Assembly (NCBI GenBank): GCA_017255395.1
Contig: JAFKDC010000022.1
Coordinates: 1 to 64,000 of the forward strand
Source of the DNA: Enemella evansiae
GTDB lineage: Bacteria; Pseudomonadota; Alphaproteobacteria; Rhodobacterales; Rhodobacteraceae
Direction: 5' to 3'
DNA: 64,000 bases
A program made the position numbers and the translations under genes. Below are positions 15,051-24,403 of the stretch, piece by piece; positions within the stretch are counted from its first letter, which is position 1; each line of letters begins with the position of its first letter. Below the pieces are notes generated by a model, which was not told the origin of the DNA, did not search any database, and was given only the letters and a program-made list of their open reading frames with translations.

Positions 15051-15078
15051 AACTGCTCTACCGCTGAGCTACGCCGGA
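15004..15078 (-). tRNA. tRNA-Asn (anticodon GUU)
   Basis: 75 nt including an encoded CCA. The acceptor arms TCCGGCG and CGCCGGA pair, the D arm reads GCTCAGCGGTAGAGC, the anticodon loop holds GTT within CTGTTAA, and the T arm reads GTAGGTTCGATCCCTAC. It is the integration target of the element. Its downstream terminator now lies at about 194-218. Confidence 0.97.
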
Positions 15079-15147
15079 ACATGTGGGGCGTATAGCAACC
15101 AAGATTCCGGTCGTCCAGAGGCTTTTGTCACATATTTTCAGTTTCCT

Positions 15148-16062
15148 TCAGAGCAGGGCAAAACGGGCCGCCGCGCTGAGGGCCTCGACGGGCTGAACCC
15201 GGGATCTTTCCACCAGATCAATAAGATGCGCGAGGACGTTGCGTTCTGCTGCGGACAGAAGCTGGCGCGGAACGTCGCGGTAGATCTGCGCGGCGAGGCC
15301 TGCGGCTGTGTCAGGGCCGGCGCGCAGGGCACTCAGGATCTCGGCCTCGCGGCCTTCGCGGTGCGTCAGCAGGTCTGCGAGTCGTGCCGCCGGGGCGGTG
15401 ACCGGGGCGCCATGGCCCGGGTAAAGGCTGTGCCAGGTCTCCGAAGCCAGCCGGCGGAGCGAGGCCATGAACGCCGTCAGATCTCCATCGGGGGGCGAGA
15501 CAAGCGAGGTCGCCCAGCCCATCACCAGATCGCCCGAGAACAGCCGACCCTGCCAGTCGAAGCAGAGGTGGTTGGCCATGTGCCCCGGGGTGTGCAGCGC
15601 GCGCATCTGCCAGCCGTCCCCGGCGATCAGCGCGCCGTCCGCCAGCGCGATATCCGGCGCAAAGCCCGCGTCCACACCCTCGCCACCGCCGACCAATCCC
15701 TCGGCTGCCAGCCTCTGCATCACCGCGCTGCGCCCGGCATCGTGGCGCCCGTAGCCCAGAACCGGCGCCCCGGTGAGCTGCGCCAACGGACCGGCGAGGG
15801 GGCTGTGGTCGAGATGCGCGTGGGTCACCACGATATGCGAGACATGCTGGCCGGGGCCCAGCGCCGCAAGGATCGCCTCCAGATGCCCGGGGCTGTCGGG
15901 GCCGGGGTCGATCACCGCAATCCCGCGCGTCCCCAGCAGATAGGTGTTCGTGCCGCGAAAGGTCATCGCCGAGGGGTTGGGCGCCAGTATCCGGCGCAGG
16001 CCGGGTTCCAGTTCCTCGGCGATGCCGGGTTCGGGGCGGAACGCGGGTTGGGGGTCCTGCAT
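15148..16062 (-). CDS. MBL-fold hydrolase (LACTB2-like)
   Basis: 304 residues. A metallo-beta-lactamase fold with the metal motif THAHLDHS, preceded by TNTYLLGTRGIAVIDPGP and followed by HTPGHMANH and FSGDLVMGW. The C-terminal 70 residues form the small winged-helix-like domain of the LACTB2/CPSF-like hydrolase branch. The substrate is unknown: a glyoxalase II-like thioesterase or a nuclease-like role are both possible. I used ATG 16062; the open frame extends far upstream only because antisense frames in this GC-rich DNA lack stops. Divergent from the kinase gene at 16108. Confidence 0.82.
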   Translation of the reverse strand: MQDPQPAFRPEPGIAEELEPGLRRILAPNPSAMTFRGTNTYLLGTRGIAVIDPGPDSPGHLEAILAALGPGQHVSHIVVTHAHLDHSPLAGPLAQLTGAPVLGYGRHDAGRSAVMQRLAAEGLVGGGEGVDAGFAPDIALADGALIAGDGWQMRALHTPGHMANHLCFDWQGRLFSGDLVMGWATSLVSPPDGDLTAFMASLRRLASETWHSLYPGHGAPVTAPAARLADLLTHREGREAEILSALRAGPDTAAGLAAQIYRDVPRQLLSAAERNVLAHLIDLVERSRVQPVEALSAAARFALL

Positions 16063-16107
16063 GCGGGAAACCTTTTCGATGAGAGGCGGGCGAGGTAGAT
16101 GTAGCCC

Positions 16108-17400
16108 ATGACCTTTGCATGGCTCAAACGATATATGCCCCGCAGCCTGTACGGGCGCGCCGCCGCGATCCTGATCCTGCCGGTGGTGACCCTGCAGCTT
16201 GTGGTTTCCGTGGTCTTCATCCAGCGTCACTTCGAAGGCGTCACGGAACAGCTGAGCCGGGAACTGGCGCGGGCCGTGACCTTCGCGCTGGAAGCGAAAG
16301 GCGAGGACGACACCGGGGAAAGACTGCTGGAGATCGACCTGCACCGGGTCGAGGCCGCGGCGCTTCCCGCCACGAACCAGCGGCGCTGGTTCGACCTGAC
16401 CGGGCTTGTGGTCGTCCGCGAGTTGAACGCCCGTATTCCGGGGTTGGAGCGGGTGATGCTGCCGGACGACTACGGCGTGACGCTTTACATCCGGCGCGGC
16501 GATGCGCTGTATCGGGCCGAGGCGGCGCGCGAGCGGGTCTCGGCCTCGAACCCGCACCAGTTGTTCGTGAACATGCTGTTCTTCGGCGCGCTGATGACGT
16601 TGATCGCCTTCCTGTACCTGCGCAACCAGCTGCGCCCGATCACCCGGCTGGCGGCGGCGGCGGAGGCCTTCGGACGCGGGCGGGCGATGCCCTATTCGCC
16701 CTCGGGTGCGGTAGAGGTGCGCGCGGCGGGCCATGCCTTCCTGGATATGCGGGCGCGGATCGAGCGGCATATCGAGCAACGTACCATGATGCTGTCGGGG
16801 GTCAGCCATGACCTGCGGACGCCGATCACGCGGCTGCGGCTGGGGCTGTCGCTGCTTGACGATGCGGACCGCGAACCGCTGGAACGGGACGTCGAAGAGA
16901 TGCAGGCGCTGATCGACGCCTTTCTGGATTTCGCCCGGGGCGATGCCGAGAAGGGCTTGGCAGAGCCGGTCGACCCGGTGGCCTTGGTGCGCGGCGTCGT
17001 CGAGGATGCGCAGCGCGGCGGGCAGGCGGTCACCATGGCGCCCGGCGATGCCGTCGGCGAAGTGCGGCTGCATCCGCGACCCTTGCGGCGTGCGGTGCAG
17101 AACCTCGTTGCCAATGCGCGGCGCTACGCCAAGACCTGCCGGGTGTCGGTCACCGTCAGCGAAAAGTCCCTGCGCATCCGGGTAGAGGACGACGGCCCGG
17201 GCATCGCGCCCGAGGATCGCGACAAGGCGCTGCGTCCCTTCGTGCGGCTGGACCCCGCGCGCAACCAGGACCGGGGCTCCGGCGTGGGGCTGGGCCTGGC
17301 CATCGCCGCCGATATCGCGCGCGCCCATGGCGGCGTGCTGCGGCTGTCCGAAAGCCCCGAGATGGGCGGGCTGCGCGCCGATATCGTCATCGGGCTTTGA
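16108..17400 (+). CDS. EnvZ-like membrane sensor histidine kinase
   Basis: 430 residues. Membrane segment at about 19-38, periplasmic sensor 40-150, second membrane segment 151-171, HAMP 172-225, HisKA with His234 in GVSHDLRTPITR, then HATPase with N box NLVANARRYA, a DDGPGI G1 box and GSGVGLGLAI G2 box. The RSLYGRAAAILILPVVTLQ start is typical of alphaproteobacterial EnvZ/OmpR-type kinases. Its response regulator is not next to it in the window; the neighbour on the left is the divergent hydrolase, so the partner must be encoded elsewhere. Confidence 0.88.
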   Translation: MTFAWLKRYMPRSLYGRAAAILILPVVTLQLVVSVVFIQRHFEGVTEQLSRELARAVTFALEAKGEDDTGERLLEIDLHRVEAAALPATNQRRWFDLTGLVVVRELNARIPGLERVMLPDDYGVTLYIRRGDALYRAEAARERVSASNPHQLFVNMLFFGALMTLIAFLYLRNQLRPITRLAAAAEAFGRGRAMPYSPSGAVEVRAAGHAFLDMRARIERHIEQRTMMLSGVSHDLRTPITRLRLGLSLLDDADREPLERDVEEMQALIDAFLDFARGDAEKGLAEPVDPVALVRGVVEDAQRGGQAVTMAPGDAVGEVRLHPRPLRRAVQNLVANARRYAKTCRVSVTVSEKSLRIRVEDDGPGIAPEDRDKALRPFVRLDPARNQDRGSGVGLGLAIAADIARAHGGVLRLSESPEMGGLRADIVIGL

Positions 17401-17659
17401 CCCGCCCGCCAGACCGGGGGGACAGGACGGCCAGAGCGCGGCCTCGGCGCTGTCGGCGCAACGCGCCTCAGAGGCCGGAGGGTCAGGCATAAACCCGCTA
17501 TAGTTTTCGTAAAATCAAGGGCTTGAAACACAGTCCCGGCGTGATGGCGCCGCTTTTCCGCCGCCACGGTCTTCGAATTTTCCTGTGGCCGACGGCGTTG
17601 CCCCGGCGGCCCGCTAGGACGCCTGCGCGCGTCCCCCACGCCACAGGAGACAAGACATC
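17401..17659. other. gap before the small secreted protein
   Basis: No gene seen. GC-rich sequence with an AT-richer patch near 17495-17520 that may carry the promoter of the gene at 17660. Confidence 0.3.
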
Positions 17660-17938
17660 ATGAGCCTGACAACCCTCGTCGCCGCCGCCTCTCTGGGACT
17701 GGTGTCCCTGACCGCAACTGATGCCGAGACGCCCAAGACGCTGATCTTTGCGCAGGCCGCGCCTTTCATCGGCACGCAGGGTTATATCGCGCCGCAAGGC
17801 GACTACATGACCACGGCGCAGGGCTGCACCTATCGCCGCACGCAGGCGCCGGGCTATCCGCCGCGCTGGATCCTCGTGCTGAACCCGAAGCACATCGGCC
17901 TGCCGAACTCTCCGCGCAGCTGCAAGGGCATGATGTAA
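17660..17938 (+). CDS. small secreted protein, unknown
   Basis: 92 residues. The first 20 (MSLTTLVAAASLGLVSLTAT) look like a Sec signal peptide, leaving a mature protein of about 70 residues with two Cys (in QGCTYRR and RSCKGMM) that could form a disulfide in the periplasm. CAGGAGACAAGACATC is a good ribosome site. The family resembles small uncharacterised periplasmic proteins of Rhodobacterales. No operon partner: the next gene is convergent. Confidence 0.7.
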   Translation: MSLTTLVAAASLGLVSLTATDAETPKTLIFAQAAPFIGTQGYIAPQGDYMTTAQGCTYRRTQAPGYPPRWILVLNPKHIGLPNSPRSCKGMM

Positions 17939-17962
17939 CGCCGCCGCCACGGCGGCAGAGGC

Positions 17963-20179
17963 TCAGCCCATCCGGCAAAGGGCATCGGCGGCGGCGGTCA
18001 GGAACTGGCCCAGCCGGTGCCGGTCCAGCGGCTTTGGCAGGAAGGTCAGGTCCAGCGCCTTGCAATCCTGCCGCAGCTCCGGGCTGCGGTCGGCCGAGAT
18101 GATCGCGCAGGGCAGGGCGCCCATGTGTTCCTTCAGGCTGTGATAGAGGCCGATCCCTGTGGGGCCGGGGCCAAGCTGGTAGTCCAGCAGCAGGGCATCC
18201 GGTACGATCTGCAGGTCGGCCAGCAGGGCCAGCGCCTCTTCCGCGCTGGCGGCTTGCAGGACGCTGACGTCCCAGCTTTCCAGCATCACCGTGACCGCGC
18301 GGCTGAGTTGCGGGTCGTTCTCGACCAGAAGCACGATCAGCCCGGCCTGCGACAGCCCGACGGGCCGCGCGCTGCGCGGGTTCTGCGTTACCGCGGCAGA
18401 GGCCCGCCCTGCAATCGGCACATTGACCATGAAACATGACCCGCGCCCGACCTCGGACCACAGCCCCAGCGGGTGACCCAGCCGGGCGCAGGCGCGCTCG
18501 ACGATGGCAAGACCAAGGCCCAGCCCCTCGTTCCGGCTGGCCTTGGTGTCGAGGCGGCGGAACTCCTCGAAAATGGCGTTCTGGTCCTCTTCGGCGATGC
18601 CCGGGCCGGTGTCCCAGACCTCGATCCGGGCAGAGGCACCGTTGCGCCGCACCCCCACCAGGACGCGGCCCGCCTCGGTGTAGCGGATCGCATTGGCCAG
18701 CAGGTTCTGCACGATGCGCCGCAGGTAGCTGGCATCGCTTTGCACCATCAGCCCGCTGTCGACAAAGCCCAGTTGCAGCCCCTTGCGCTCTGCCAGAACG
18801 GCCATCTCGTCGCGCAGCGGGCGAAAGATCTCGTGCAGGGCGACCGTGCGAATGTCGAAATGCAGCCCGTCGCCGTCCAGCTTCGAGATGTCCAGAAGCG
18901 CGTCGATGATCTGTTCGGCGCTGGTCAGGGCGCTTTCGGCCTTGTGCAGCACCGCCTGATCGGCGCCGTTCTGGGTCCGGTCGGCCAGCGATGAGACATA
19001 GAGCTTGGCCGCCGACAGCGGTTGCAGAAGGTCGTGCGAGGCGGCGGCGACGAAACGCGACTTCGAGGCATTGGCGCGCTCGGCGGCGGAGAGTGCGTCT
19101 TCCAGCTCCAGCGTGCGCTCCATCACGCGCTGTTCCAGCACCTCGTTCAGCTCGGCCAGCTTCTGCGCCGCTTCGCGTTCGGCGGTGACATCGGTGATCG
19201 CCATGAGGAAACCGCCGTCCGGCATCCCGCGCCCGAAGATCTGCAAGACCATCTGCGGCCCGCGCCGGATCTCGAAAGAGACCGGCTGGCGCGGTTGCGG
19301 CGAGGCGGCCCAGAGGCGGAACCCCTCGCGCGTCAGCCCGCGGGTGAATTGCACCTCGTCGTCCAGCCGGTCGATCAGCCCGGCGAAATCCGCGCCGATC
19401 TGAAGGCGGCGTGCGGGCAGGGACAACAGGTCCCCGGTCTTCTGGTTCCAGCCCACCAGCCGCCCGTGATCGTCGAAGATGCACACGCCCTGGTTCAGGT
19501 GATCGAGCGTCGCGCGCACCATGCGCGCCTGCTTGTCCTTCAGCCGGTCGCGCTCTGCCCGCTCCAGCCGCATCAGGTCGGTCACGTCGGTTTGCAGCAC
19601 CACCGTGCCGCCATTGGCGGTGCGATGCTCGGACACCTGCAACCAGCGCCCCTGCGACAGCTGGACGTTGAACATCACGTGCCGGTCCTGATGGCGGCGG
19701 TTGCGCCGTTCGGCCCATGTGTCCGGCGTCAGGTCTTCGGGCAGTGCCAGATAGCGCGAGCGGCTGACCTTGGCGACGTAGGAGGCAAATGGCATCCCCG
19801 GACGAAGATGCTGCGTCATATCTCTGAAATCGCGACAGAATCGCGAATTGCACATGACCAGAACGTCGTCGCTGTCGAACAGCGCAAAGCCCTCTGACAC
19901 GGTCTCGATGGCGTCGGCGAGGTTGCGCCGCGCGGCCTCTGTCTCGCGGTTGGCCTCGGCCAGTTGGGCGTTGGACTGGTGCAGCAGGTCAAGCGTGCGC
20001 TCCAGCTCCAGCGTGCGCTCGCGGACGCGCTTTTCCAGCAGGGCCGCGCGTTCGAACTGGGCATAGGCATCGCCAGAGTTCTCGGCGCCGTATTCGACCC
20101 GGTTCATCAGCGCCTCGGCGATGCGCAGAAGCTTTTCGTTCTGGCGTTCGAGGCTGTCGGAGGGATTAATCAGCGACAT
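17963..20179 (-). CDS. PAS hybrid histidine kinase (NahK-like)
   Basis: 738 residues, no membrane segment. N-terminal coiled coil (1-90), two PAS-type domains (about 90-205 and 215-345), a second coiled coil, HisKA with the phospho-acceptor near residue 380 in AAASHDLLQPLSAAK, HATPase (NLLANAIRYT, DTGPGI, GLGLGLAIV), and a C-terminal receiver with Asp near 664 in LLLDYQLGP. FIST proteins of the NosP type commonly signal through kinases of this layout. The start at 20179 is 4 nt after the FIST gene, so they are co-transcribed. Output is probably the LuxR-type regulator at 21400. Confidence 0.87.
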   Translation of the reverse strand: MSLINPSDSLERQNEKLLRIAEALMNRVEYGAENSGDAYAQFERAALLEKRVRERTLELERTLDLLHQSNAQLAEANRETEAARRNLADAIETVSEGFALFDSDDVLVMCNSRFCRDFRDMTQHLRPGMPFASYVAKVSRSRYLALPEDLTPDTWAERRNRRHQDRHVMFNVQLSQGRWLQVSEHRTANGGTVVLQTDVTDLMRLERAERDRLKDKQARMVRATLDHLNQGVCIFDDHGRLVGWNQKTGDLLSLPARRLQIGADFAGLIDRLDDEVQFTRGLTREGFRLWAASPQPRQPVSFEIRRGPQMVLQIFGRGMPDGGFLMAITDVTAEREAAQKLAELNEVLEQRVMERTLELEDALSAAERANASKSRFVAAASHDLLQPLSAAKLYVSSLADRTQNGADQAVLHKAESALTSAEQIIDALLDISKLDGDGLHFDIRTVALHEIFRPLRDEMAVLAERKGLQLGFVDSGLMVQSDASYLRRIVQNLLANAIRYTEAGRVLVGVRRNGASARIEVWDTGPGIAEEDQNAIFEEFRRLDTKASRNEGLGLGLAIVERACARLGHPLGLWSEVGRGSCFMVNVPIAGRASAAVTQNPRSARPVGLSQAGLIVLLVENDPQLSRAVTVMLESWDVSVLQAASAEEALALLADLQIVPDALLLDYQLGPGPTGIGLYHSLKEHMGALPCAIISADRSPELRQDCKALDLTFLPKPLDRHRLGQFLTAAADALCRMG

Positions 20180-20183
20180 GGGC

Positions 20184-21362
20184 TCAGCGGCCCGGCGGCG
20201 GGTAGATCGCGACGCCGGTGAAGGTCTGGTTGACGTGCAGCCCGCCCATCTGCTCGCCGTAGGTGGAAAAGCCCACGACCCGGTGGCGTTGCAGGATATC
20301 GGAAATCTCGCGCCCCTTCTGGACCTGCTCGGCGTCGATGCGCCGCAGCAGGCAGTCGCAGCCAAGGATATGCTCGGGCGCCGCCGCGCCGGACCCGGCC
20401 AGCGCGCCAAGTCCCGCTTCGAGGTGCTGCGCGATGTCCTGATGCGAGGCCAGCGTCAGCACCATGCCTTCGTTGATGGCCGAGAAGAAGACGAGATCGC
20501 TGTTTTCCGACACCTGCTGGATGGCGCGGACATGGTGGCTGTCGCCGACGCGCACCACCACCGGATGCGCGGCGAAAGTGAAGCTGCCAAGGTGGTTCGG
20601 GTCCTTGCCCAGCAGCCGGGCGTATTCCTGCGCGGCGGGTTCTGCGTTGATCTCGTGCACCACCCGCCGGTCGGGCGAGGCGCGGGTCACCACCATGCGC
20701 ACATCCGTCGGCACGAGGTTGTCGAGGCTGAAGACCCGCACCGGGCAATGGCTGCGCACCATGGCCAGCAGCGCCGCGTTGCGCCGCACCGCGCCGTTCC
20801 GCGACAGCCAGGTGCCACGGAAGGCGGTGCCGTCGCCCGAAGATCCCCCGAACAGCGGCATCGGCCCAAGGCCCGAGGCCAGCGCGGCGGCCAGCCGCTC
20901 TTCGCACAGCGACAGGCCGTCGACCATCAGGAAGGCGAACTCGTAGGCCTTGTCGGCGGCGTCGCGGTTCAACTGCATCCGCTGGCGGATCAGCGCGTCG
21001 ATCAGCGCCCGCTCGTCGAGCCGGTCGAGATCGTCGATGGCGCAGGTGACCGCCGTGAACAGCGCGGCGGGAAAGCCGATCGCCATGATCTGGCCGCTCT
21101 CGTAGCCATGGCGGCCCAGCTCTCCGGCGGTGGTGCAGGCGAGAACGTCCGTGCCCGGAAAGGCCTGTCGCGCATCGCGGGTCAGGGCCTGAAAATCCGC
21201 CTCCGGCGAGGCAAAGAGGCAGACCATCGCGAAGGGCCCGGCGCCCAGTTGCCGCGCCAGCGTCTCGGCGGGCCGGGGGTCGTCGACGGCGACCTGTGCC
21301 ACCCGCAGGGCGGTTTCGGCCAGTCTCTCCTCTCCGGCGGAGCCGGTATTCGCCCCGTCCAT
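20184..21362 (-). CDS. FIST-domain sensor protein (NosP-like)
   Basis: 392 residues with FIST N and FIST C regions: FPGTDVLACTTAGELGRHGY, then LFGGSSGDGTAFRGTW and VVGFSTYGEQMGGLHVNQT. Some FIST proteins (NosP) bind haem and nitric oxide and inhibit a partner hybrid kinase encoded beside them, and that kinase follows after 4 nt. Whether this protein binds haem cannot be judged by eye. I prefer the ATG at 21362, 6 nt after GGAGGGG, over the GTG and ATG slightly upstream. Confidence 0.85.
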   Translation of the reverse strand: MDGANTGSAGEERLAETALRVAQVAVDDPRPAETLARQLGAGPFAMVCLFASPEADFQALTRDARQAFPGTDVLACTTAGELGRHGYESGQIMAIGFPAALFTAVTCAIDDLDRLDERALIDALIRQRMQLNRDAADKAYEFAFLMVDGLSLCEERLAAALASGLGPMPLFGGSSGDGTAFRGTWLSRNGAVRRNAALLAMVRSHCPVRVFSLDNLVPTDVRMVVTRASPDRRVVHEINAEPAAQEYARLLGKDPNHLGSFTFAAHPVVVRVGDSHHVRAIQQVSENSDLVFFSAINEGMVLTLASHQDIAQHLEAGLGALAGSGAAAPEHILGCDCLLRRIDAEQVQKGREISDILQRHRVVGFSTYGEQMGGLHVNQTFTGVAIYPPPGR

Positions 21363-21399
21363 GTCCATCCCCTCCACGGTGGGCGGCAGGATAGGGCGC

Positions 21400-22098
21400 C
21401 TATCCCTCGCTTGGCAAGACGTTGGTGAAACGCGCCTCTTGCGCGACCAGCACCGCCTGCGTGCGACTGTGGACGCCCAGCTTGCGCATGATCGCGGTCA
21501 CATGGGCCTTCACGGTGGTTTCCGCGATCGACAGGTCGAAGGCGATCTGCTTGTTCAGCTTGCCCTCGCAGATCAGGTGCAGAATGCGCGCCTGCTGGTT
21601 GGTCAGCGAGGCCAGCCGGGCCAGCGCGTCGTCCGGTTCGGCGCCTTCGCCGCCCTTGGGGTCGATATAGCCATCGGGCACGAAGGGCTGTCCGGCAGAG
21701 ACCGCCTCGAAGGCGCGGCGAAAGACCGAGCGCTGCGAGTGCTTGGGCACGAAGCCGTTGGCCCCGGCCTTCATGGCATGGCTGATCATGCGGTTCTCGG
21801 CCATGGACGAGGCGATCAGGATGGCGGCGCGCGGCGCGGCATTCCTGAGCCGCACCAGCCCGTCAAGGCCGTTCACGTCCGGCAGGTTGAGATCGAGCAC
21901 GATCAGCCCGACCTCCGGTTCCTGCGTGACCACGTCCAGCGCCTTTTCAAGCGTCCCGGCGGTGCGGATCTCGTCGAAGTCGGCGATGGATTGCAGCGTC
22001 AGCGTCAGGGCGTCGCAAAACAGCGGATGGTCGTCGACCACCAGAGCGGTGCCGGGCCGGTCAATGCAGAGGGTCCTGTCCTGGGCTTTCTCGATCAT
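21400..22098 (-). CDS. LuxR/NarL-type response regulator
   Basis: 232 residues. A receiver domain (TALVVDDHPLFCDALTLTL; phospho-Asp in LIVLDLNLPDVNG) and a C-terminal LuxR HTH (LASLTNQQARILHLICEG, KQIAFDLSIAETTVKAHV). It stands upstream of the FIST and hybrid-kinase genes on the same strand, 37 nt away, and is the obvious output of that phosphorelay. A slightly longer form starting at about 22119 is possible; neither start has a strong ribosome site. Confidence 0.87.
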   Translation of the reverse strand: MIEKAQDRTLCIDRPGTALVVDDHPLFCDALTLTLQSIADFDEIRTAGTLEKALDVVTQEPEVGLIVLDLNLPDVNGLDGLVRLRNAAPRAAILIASSMAENRMISHAMKAGANGFVPKHSQRSVFRRAFEAVSAGQPFVPDGYIDPKGGEGAEPDDALARLASLTNQQARILHLICEGKLNKQIAFDLSIAETTVKAHVTAIMRKLGVHSRTQAVLVAQEARFTNVLPSEG

Positions 22099-22305
22099 GG
22101 TCACGCCTGTCTTTCGGTCCATCCAGCATAGGCCGCAATGGTCCCGCGGTCTCTTGCCCAAAGGTCTAGGGTTGCGCATCGCCTCCGCAGCGAAGTCGGC
22201 CCCGGCGGGCGCGGCAAGGCGCCCGGCCCGGGAATACTCACGGGGCCGGGAACGCGCGACGCAGACCGTCAGGGGCTGTCCGCAGGCGGTTCGGGCGGTG
22301 TCGCC

Positions 22306-22419
22306 CTAGAACCAGCCCCGCACCATGCGCGAACCGTCCGAGATGTCCTGTCCGATGCCATCCACCGTGCCGCAGCCGGCTAGCATCAGGGCCAGTGTCA
22401 GAAGAAGTGCCTGTTTCAT
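22306..22419 (-). CDS. entericidin-like small lipoprotein
   Basis: 37 residues: a lipoprotein signal with lipobox LAGC (Cys16), then TVDGIGQDISDGSRMVRGWF. This is the size and pattern of entericidin A/B family lipoproteins, which anchor to a membrane and have been linked to stress and lysis control. Single-gene unit between the response regulator and a solute-binding protein gene. Confidence 0.75.
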   Translation of the reverse strand: MKQALLLTLALMLAGCGTVDGIGQDISDGSRMVRGWF

Positions 22420-22472
22420 GTCTCTGCTCTGTTTGGGGGCGGGCGGCCTCTTCGGGACGTCCCGCCGGTTGG

Positions 22473-24290
22473 TTATTTCGCTTCCCACCACCAGACATCG
22501 GGCTGGAAGCCCAGCCAGTCGCCATAGATCGGCGTGTCGGGGGAATAGGTCAGTTCCTTGGCATGGGCGATCCGGCTGAGATCGTAGCGGTACATGATCG
22601 GGATCACGTAGCGACCCGCCGTCAGCACGCGGTCCAGCGCGCGGGCGGCGGCGACGAAATCCTCCTGGCTTTCGGCGTTCAGCATGGTGTCGATCATCGC
22701 GTCCGCCGCGGCGGATTTCGCGCCCATCAGGTTGCGCGACCCCGGTTCGTCGGCCTGTTCAGAGCCGAAGTAAAGCCGCTGCTCGTTGCCCGGCGACAGC
22801 GAGAGGCCGCGCTCGTAATAGACCATGTCGAAGTCGAAGCTTTTGGACCGCGCCTCGAATTGCGCGGAATCGGTCATGTTCACGGTGGCGCGGATGCCCA
22901 TGCGCTCCAGCGCGGTGGTGAACATCAGCGCGATGGCCTCGTCCTCGCCCTTGCCCTGACGGATCAGGATGTCGAAGGTGAAGGGCTGCCCGTCCTTCTG
23001 CATCACCCCGTCCTCGACGGTCCAGCCGGCCTCGGCCATCAGGTCCATGGCGCGACGCAGGTTCGCACGGTTGCGCACCGAGCCGTCAGAGACGGGCAGG
23101 GCATAGCCCTCCAGCACGCCGGGGGGCAGGTCGCTGGCGAAGGGTTCCAGCATCTCGCGCACGCGGCCCGTCGCGGGACCGTCCTGCATGCCCAGCACCG
23201 AGTTGCCGTAATAGGAGGTGATGCGCGGCTGGCTGCCGCCGGTCTGCACGTCGTTGATATATTCGAAGTTGAAGGCGTTCAGCATCGCCTCGCGCACGCG
23301 CCAGTCGCTGAACTTGTCGCGCCGGGTGTTCATGGCAAAGCCGTACATGCCGTAGGGGCGTTCGTGCCCGATCTCGGACTTCACGATCTCGCCCGACTGC
23401 ACGGCGGGAAAATCGTACTGGCTGCGCCACTTCTCGACATCCGTTTCGCGGTTCGAGTTCAGGACGCCGCCCTTGAAGGCCTCGAACATGGCGGTGCTGT
23501 CGGCGAAGAACTCCATGCGGATGGTGTCGAGGTTGTGGAACCCCTGCCGCGCGGGCACGTCCTTGCCCCAGTAGTCGGGGTTGCGCGTCAGTTCCACGAA
23601 GCGGCCCGGATCGACACTGGTGATGGTGTAGGGGGCAGAGGAGACCGGGATGGTGTCGAGCCCGGATTCGGTGAAATCCTTGTCCTGCCACTGGCCCTTC
23701 TTCAGGATCGGGCGCATCCCGATGACCAGCGCCAGCTCGCGGTTGTCCTCGCTGAAGGTGAAGCGCACCGACCGCTCGCCGGTCTGCTCCATGCTCTCGA
23801 CGCTTTTCCAGACGCCCAGATAGCGCGGATGGCCCTCGGTGCCGAGCGTCTCGTAGGACCACATCACGTCCTCGACGGTGACCGGGCTGCCGTCGCTGAA
23901 CCTGGCCTCGGGGCGCAGGGTGAATTCCACCCATTTGCGGTCCGGCCCGGTCTCGACCGATTCGGCCAGCAGCCCGTAAAGCGCGAAGGGCTCGTCATAA
24001 TTCCGCTCCAGCAGGCTCTCGTAGGCGAGGAAGCGCAGCTGCCAGGGCGTGGTGCCCTTGAGGATATGCGGGTTGAGGCTGTCGAAGGTTCCGACCTCGC
24101 CCAGAACGATCTTTCCGCCCTTGGGCGCATCGGGGTTGGCATAGGGGAAGGAGGCGAAATCCGCAGGCAGCGCCGGGTCGCCATACATGGCTATGCCATG
24201 CTGCGGTTCGGCGAATCCCTGCACAGCCGAAAGAATCAGCGCCGGGATCGCGCAAGAAAATGCCCCGGACATGGAAGATTTGATGCGCAT
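22473..24290 (-). CDS. YejA-like ABC solute-binding protein
   Basis: 605 residues. Signal peptide 1-27 (SCAIPALILSAVQGFA), then HGIAMYGDPALPADFASFPY and NPDAPKGGKIVLGEVGTFDS, the hallmark start of YejA-type family 5 binding proteins for oligopeptides, microcin C or peptidoglycan peptides. Also DVMWSYETLG and the C-terminal WWWEAK. No permease or ATPase gene is nearby, so it must work with a transporter encoded elsewhere. ATG 24290 is chosen because it gives a proper signal peptide; the ribosome site is weak. Confidence 0.83.
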   Translation of the reverse strand: MRIKSSMSGAFSCAIPALILSAVQGFAEPQHGIAMYGDPALPADFASFPYANPDAPKGGKIVLGEVGTFDSLNPHILKGTTPWQLRFLAYESLLERNYDEPFALYGLLAESVETGPDRKWVEFTLRPEARFSDGSPVTVEDVMWSYETLGTEGHPRYLGVWKSVESMEQTGERSVRFTFSEDNRELALVIGMRPILKKGQWQDKDFTESGLDTIPVSSAPYTITSVDPGRFVELTRNPDYWGKDVPARQGFHNLDTIRMEFFADSTAMFEAFKGGVLNSNRETDVEKWRSQYDFPAVQSGEIVKSEIGHERPYGMYGFAMNTRRDKFSDWRVREAMLNAFNFEYINDVQTGGSQPRITSYYGNSVLGMQDGPATGRVREMLEPFASDLPPGVLEGYALPVSDGSVRNRANLRRAMDLMAEAGWTVEDGVMQKDGQPFTFDILIRQGKGEDEAIALMFTTALERMGIRATVNMTDSAQFEARSKSFDFDMVYYERGLSLSPGNEQRLYFGSEQADEPGSRNLMGAKSAAADAMIDTMLNAESQEDFVAAARALDRVLTAGRYVIPIMYRYDLSRIAHAKELTYSPDTPIYGDWLGFQPDVWWWEAK

Positions 24291-24368
24291 TCTTAAGTTC
24301 GCCCCGCACTGCCCTTGTTTTGTTGAGCCATGAATACCTGCGCTTTTACGCCTTTTCAAACTTTTAGC

Positions 24369-24397
24369 TTGGACTCGGGCGCGAAAGCGCCTATAAC
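24369..24397 (+). promoter_or_regulatory. sigma70-type promoter of a candidate small RNA
   Basis: TTGGAC (24369-24374) and TATAAC (24392-24397) are separated by exactly 17 bp. The predicted start is near 24404. No protein gene follows for over 250 bp, and an intrinsic terminator ends about 75 nt downstream. Confidence 0.65.
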
Positions 24398-24403
24398 AGG
24401 GGC

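Noticed and set aside
15148-17490. 780-codon minus-strand frame
   Set aside because: Only 15148-16062 is the hydrolase; the rest is antisense to the histidine kinase and is open only because of high GC.
22395-24296. 633-codon plus-strand frame
   Set aside because: Antisense shadow of the YejA-like gene, with no ribosome site or domains.
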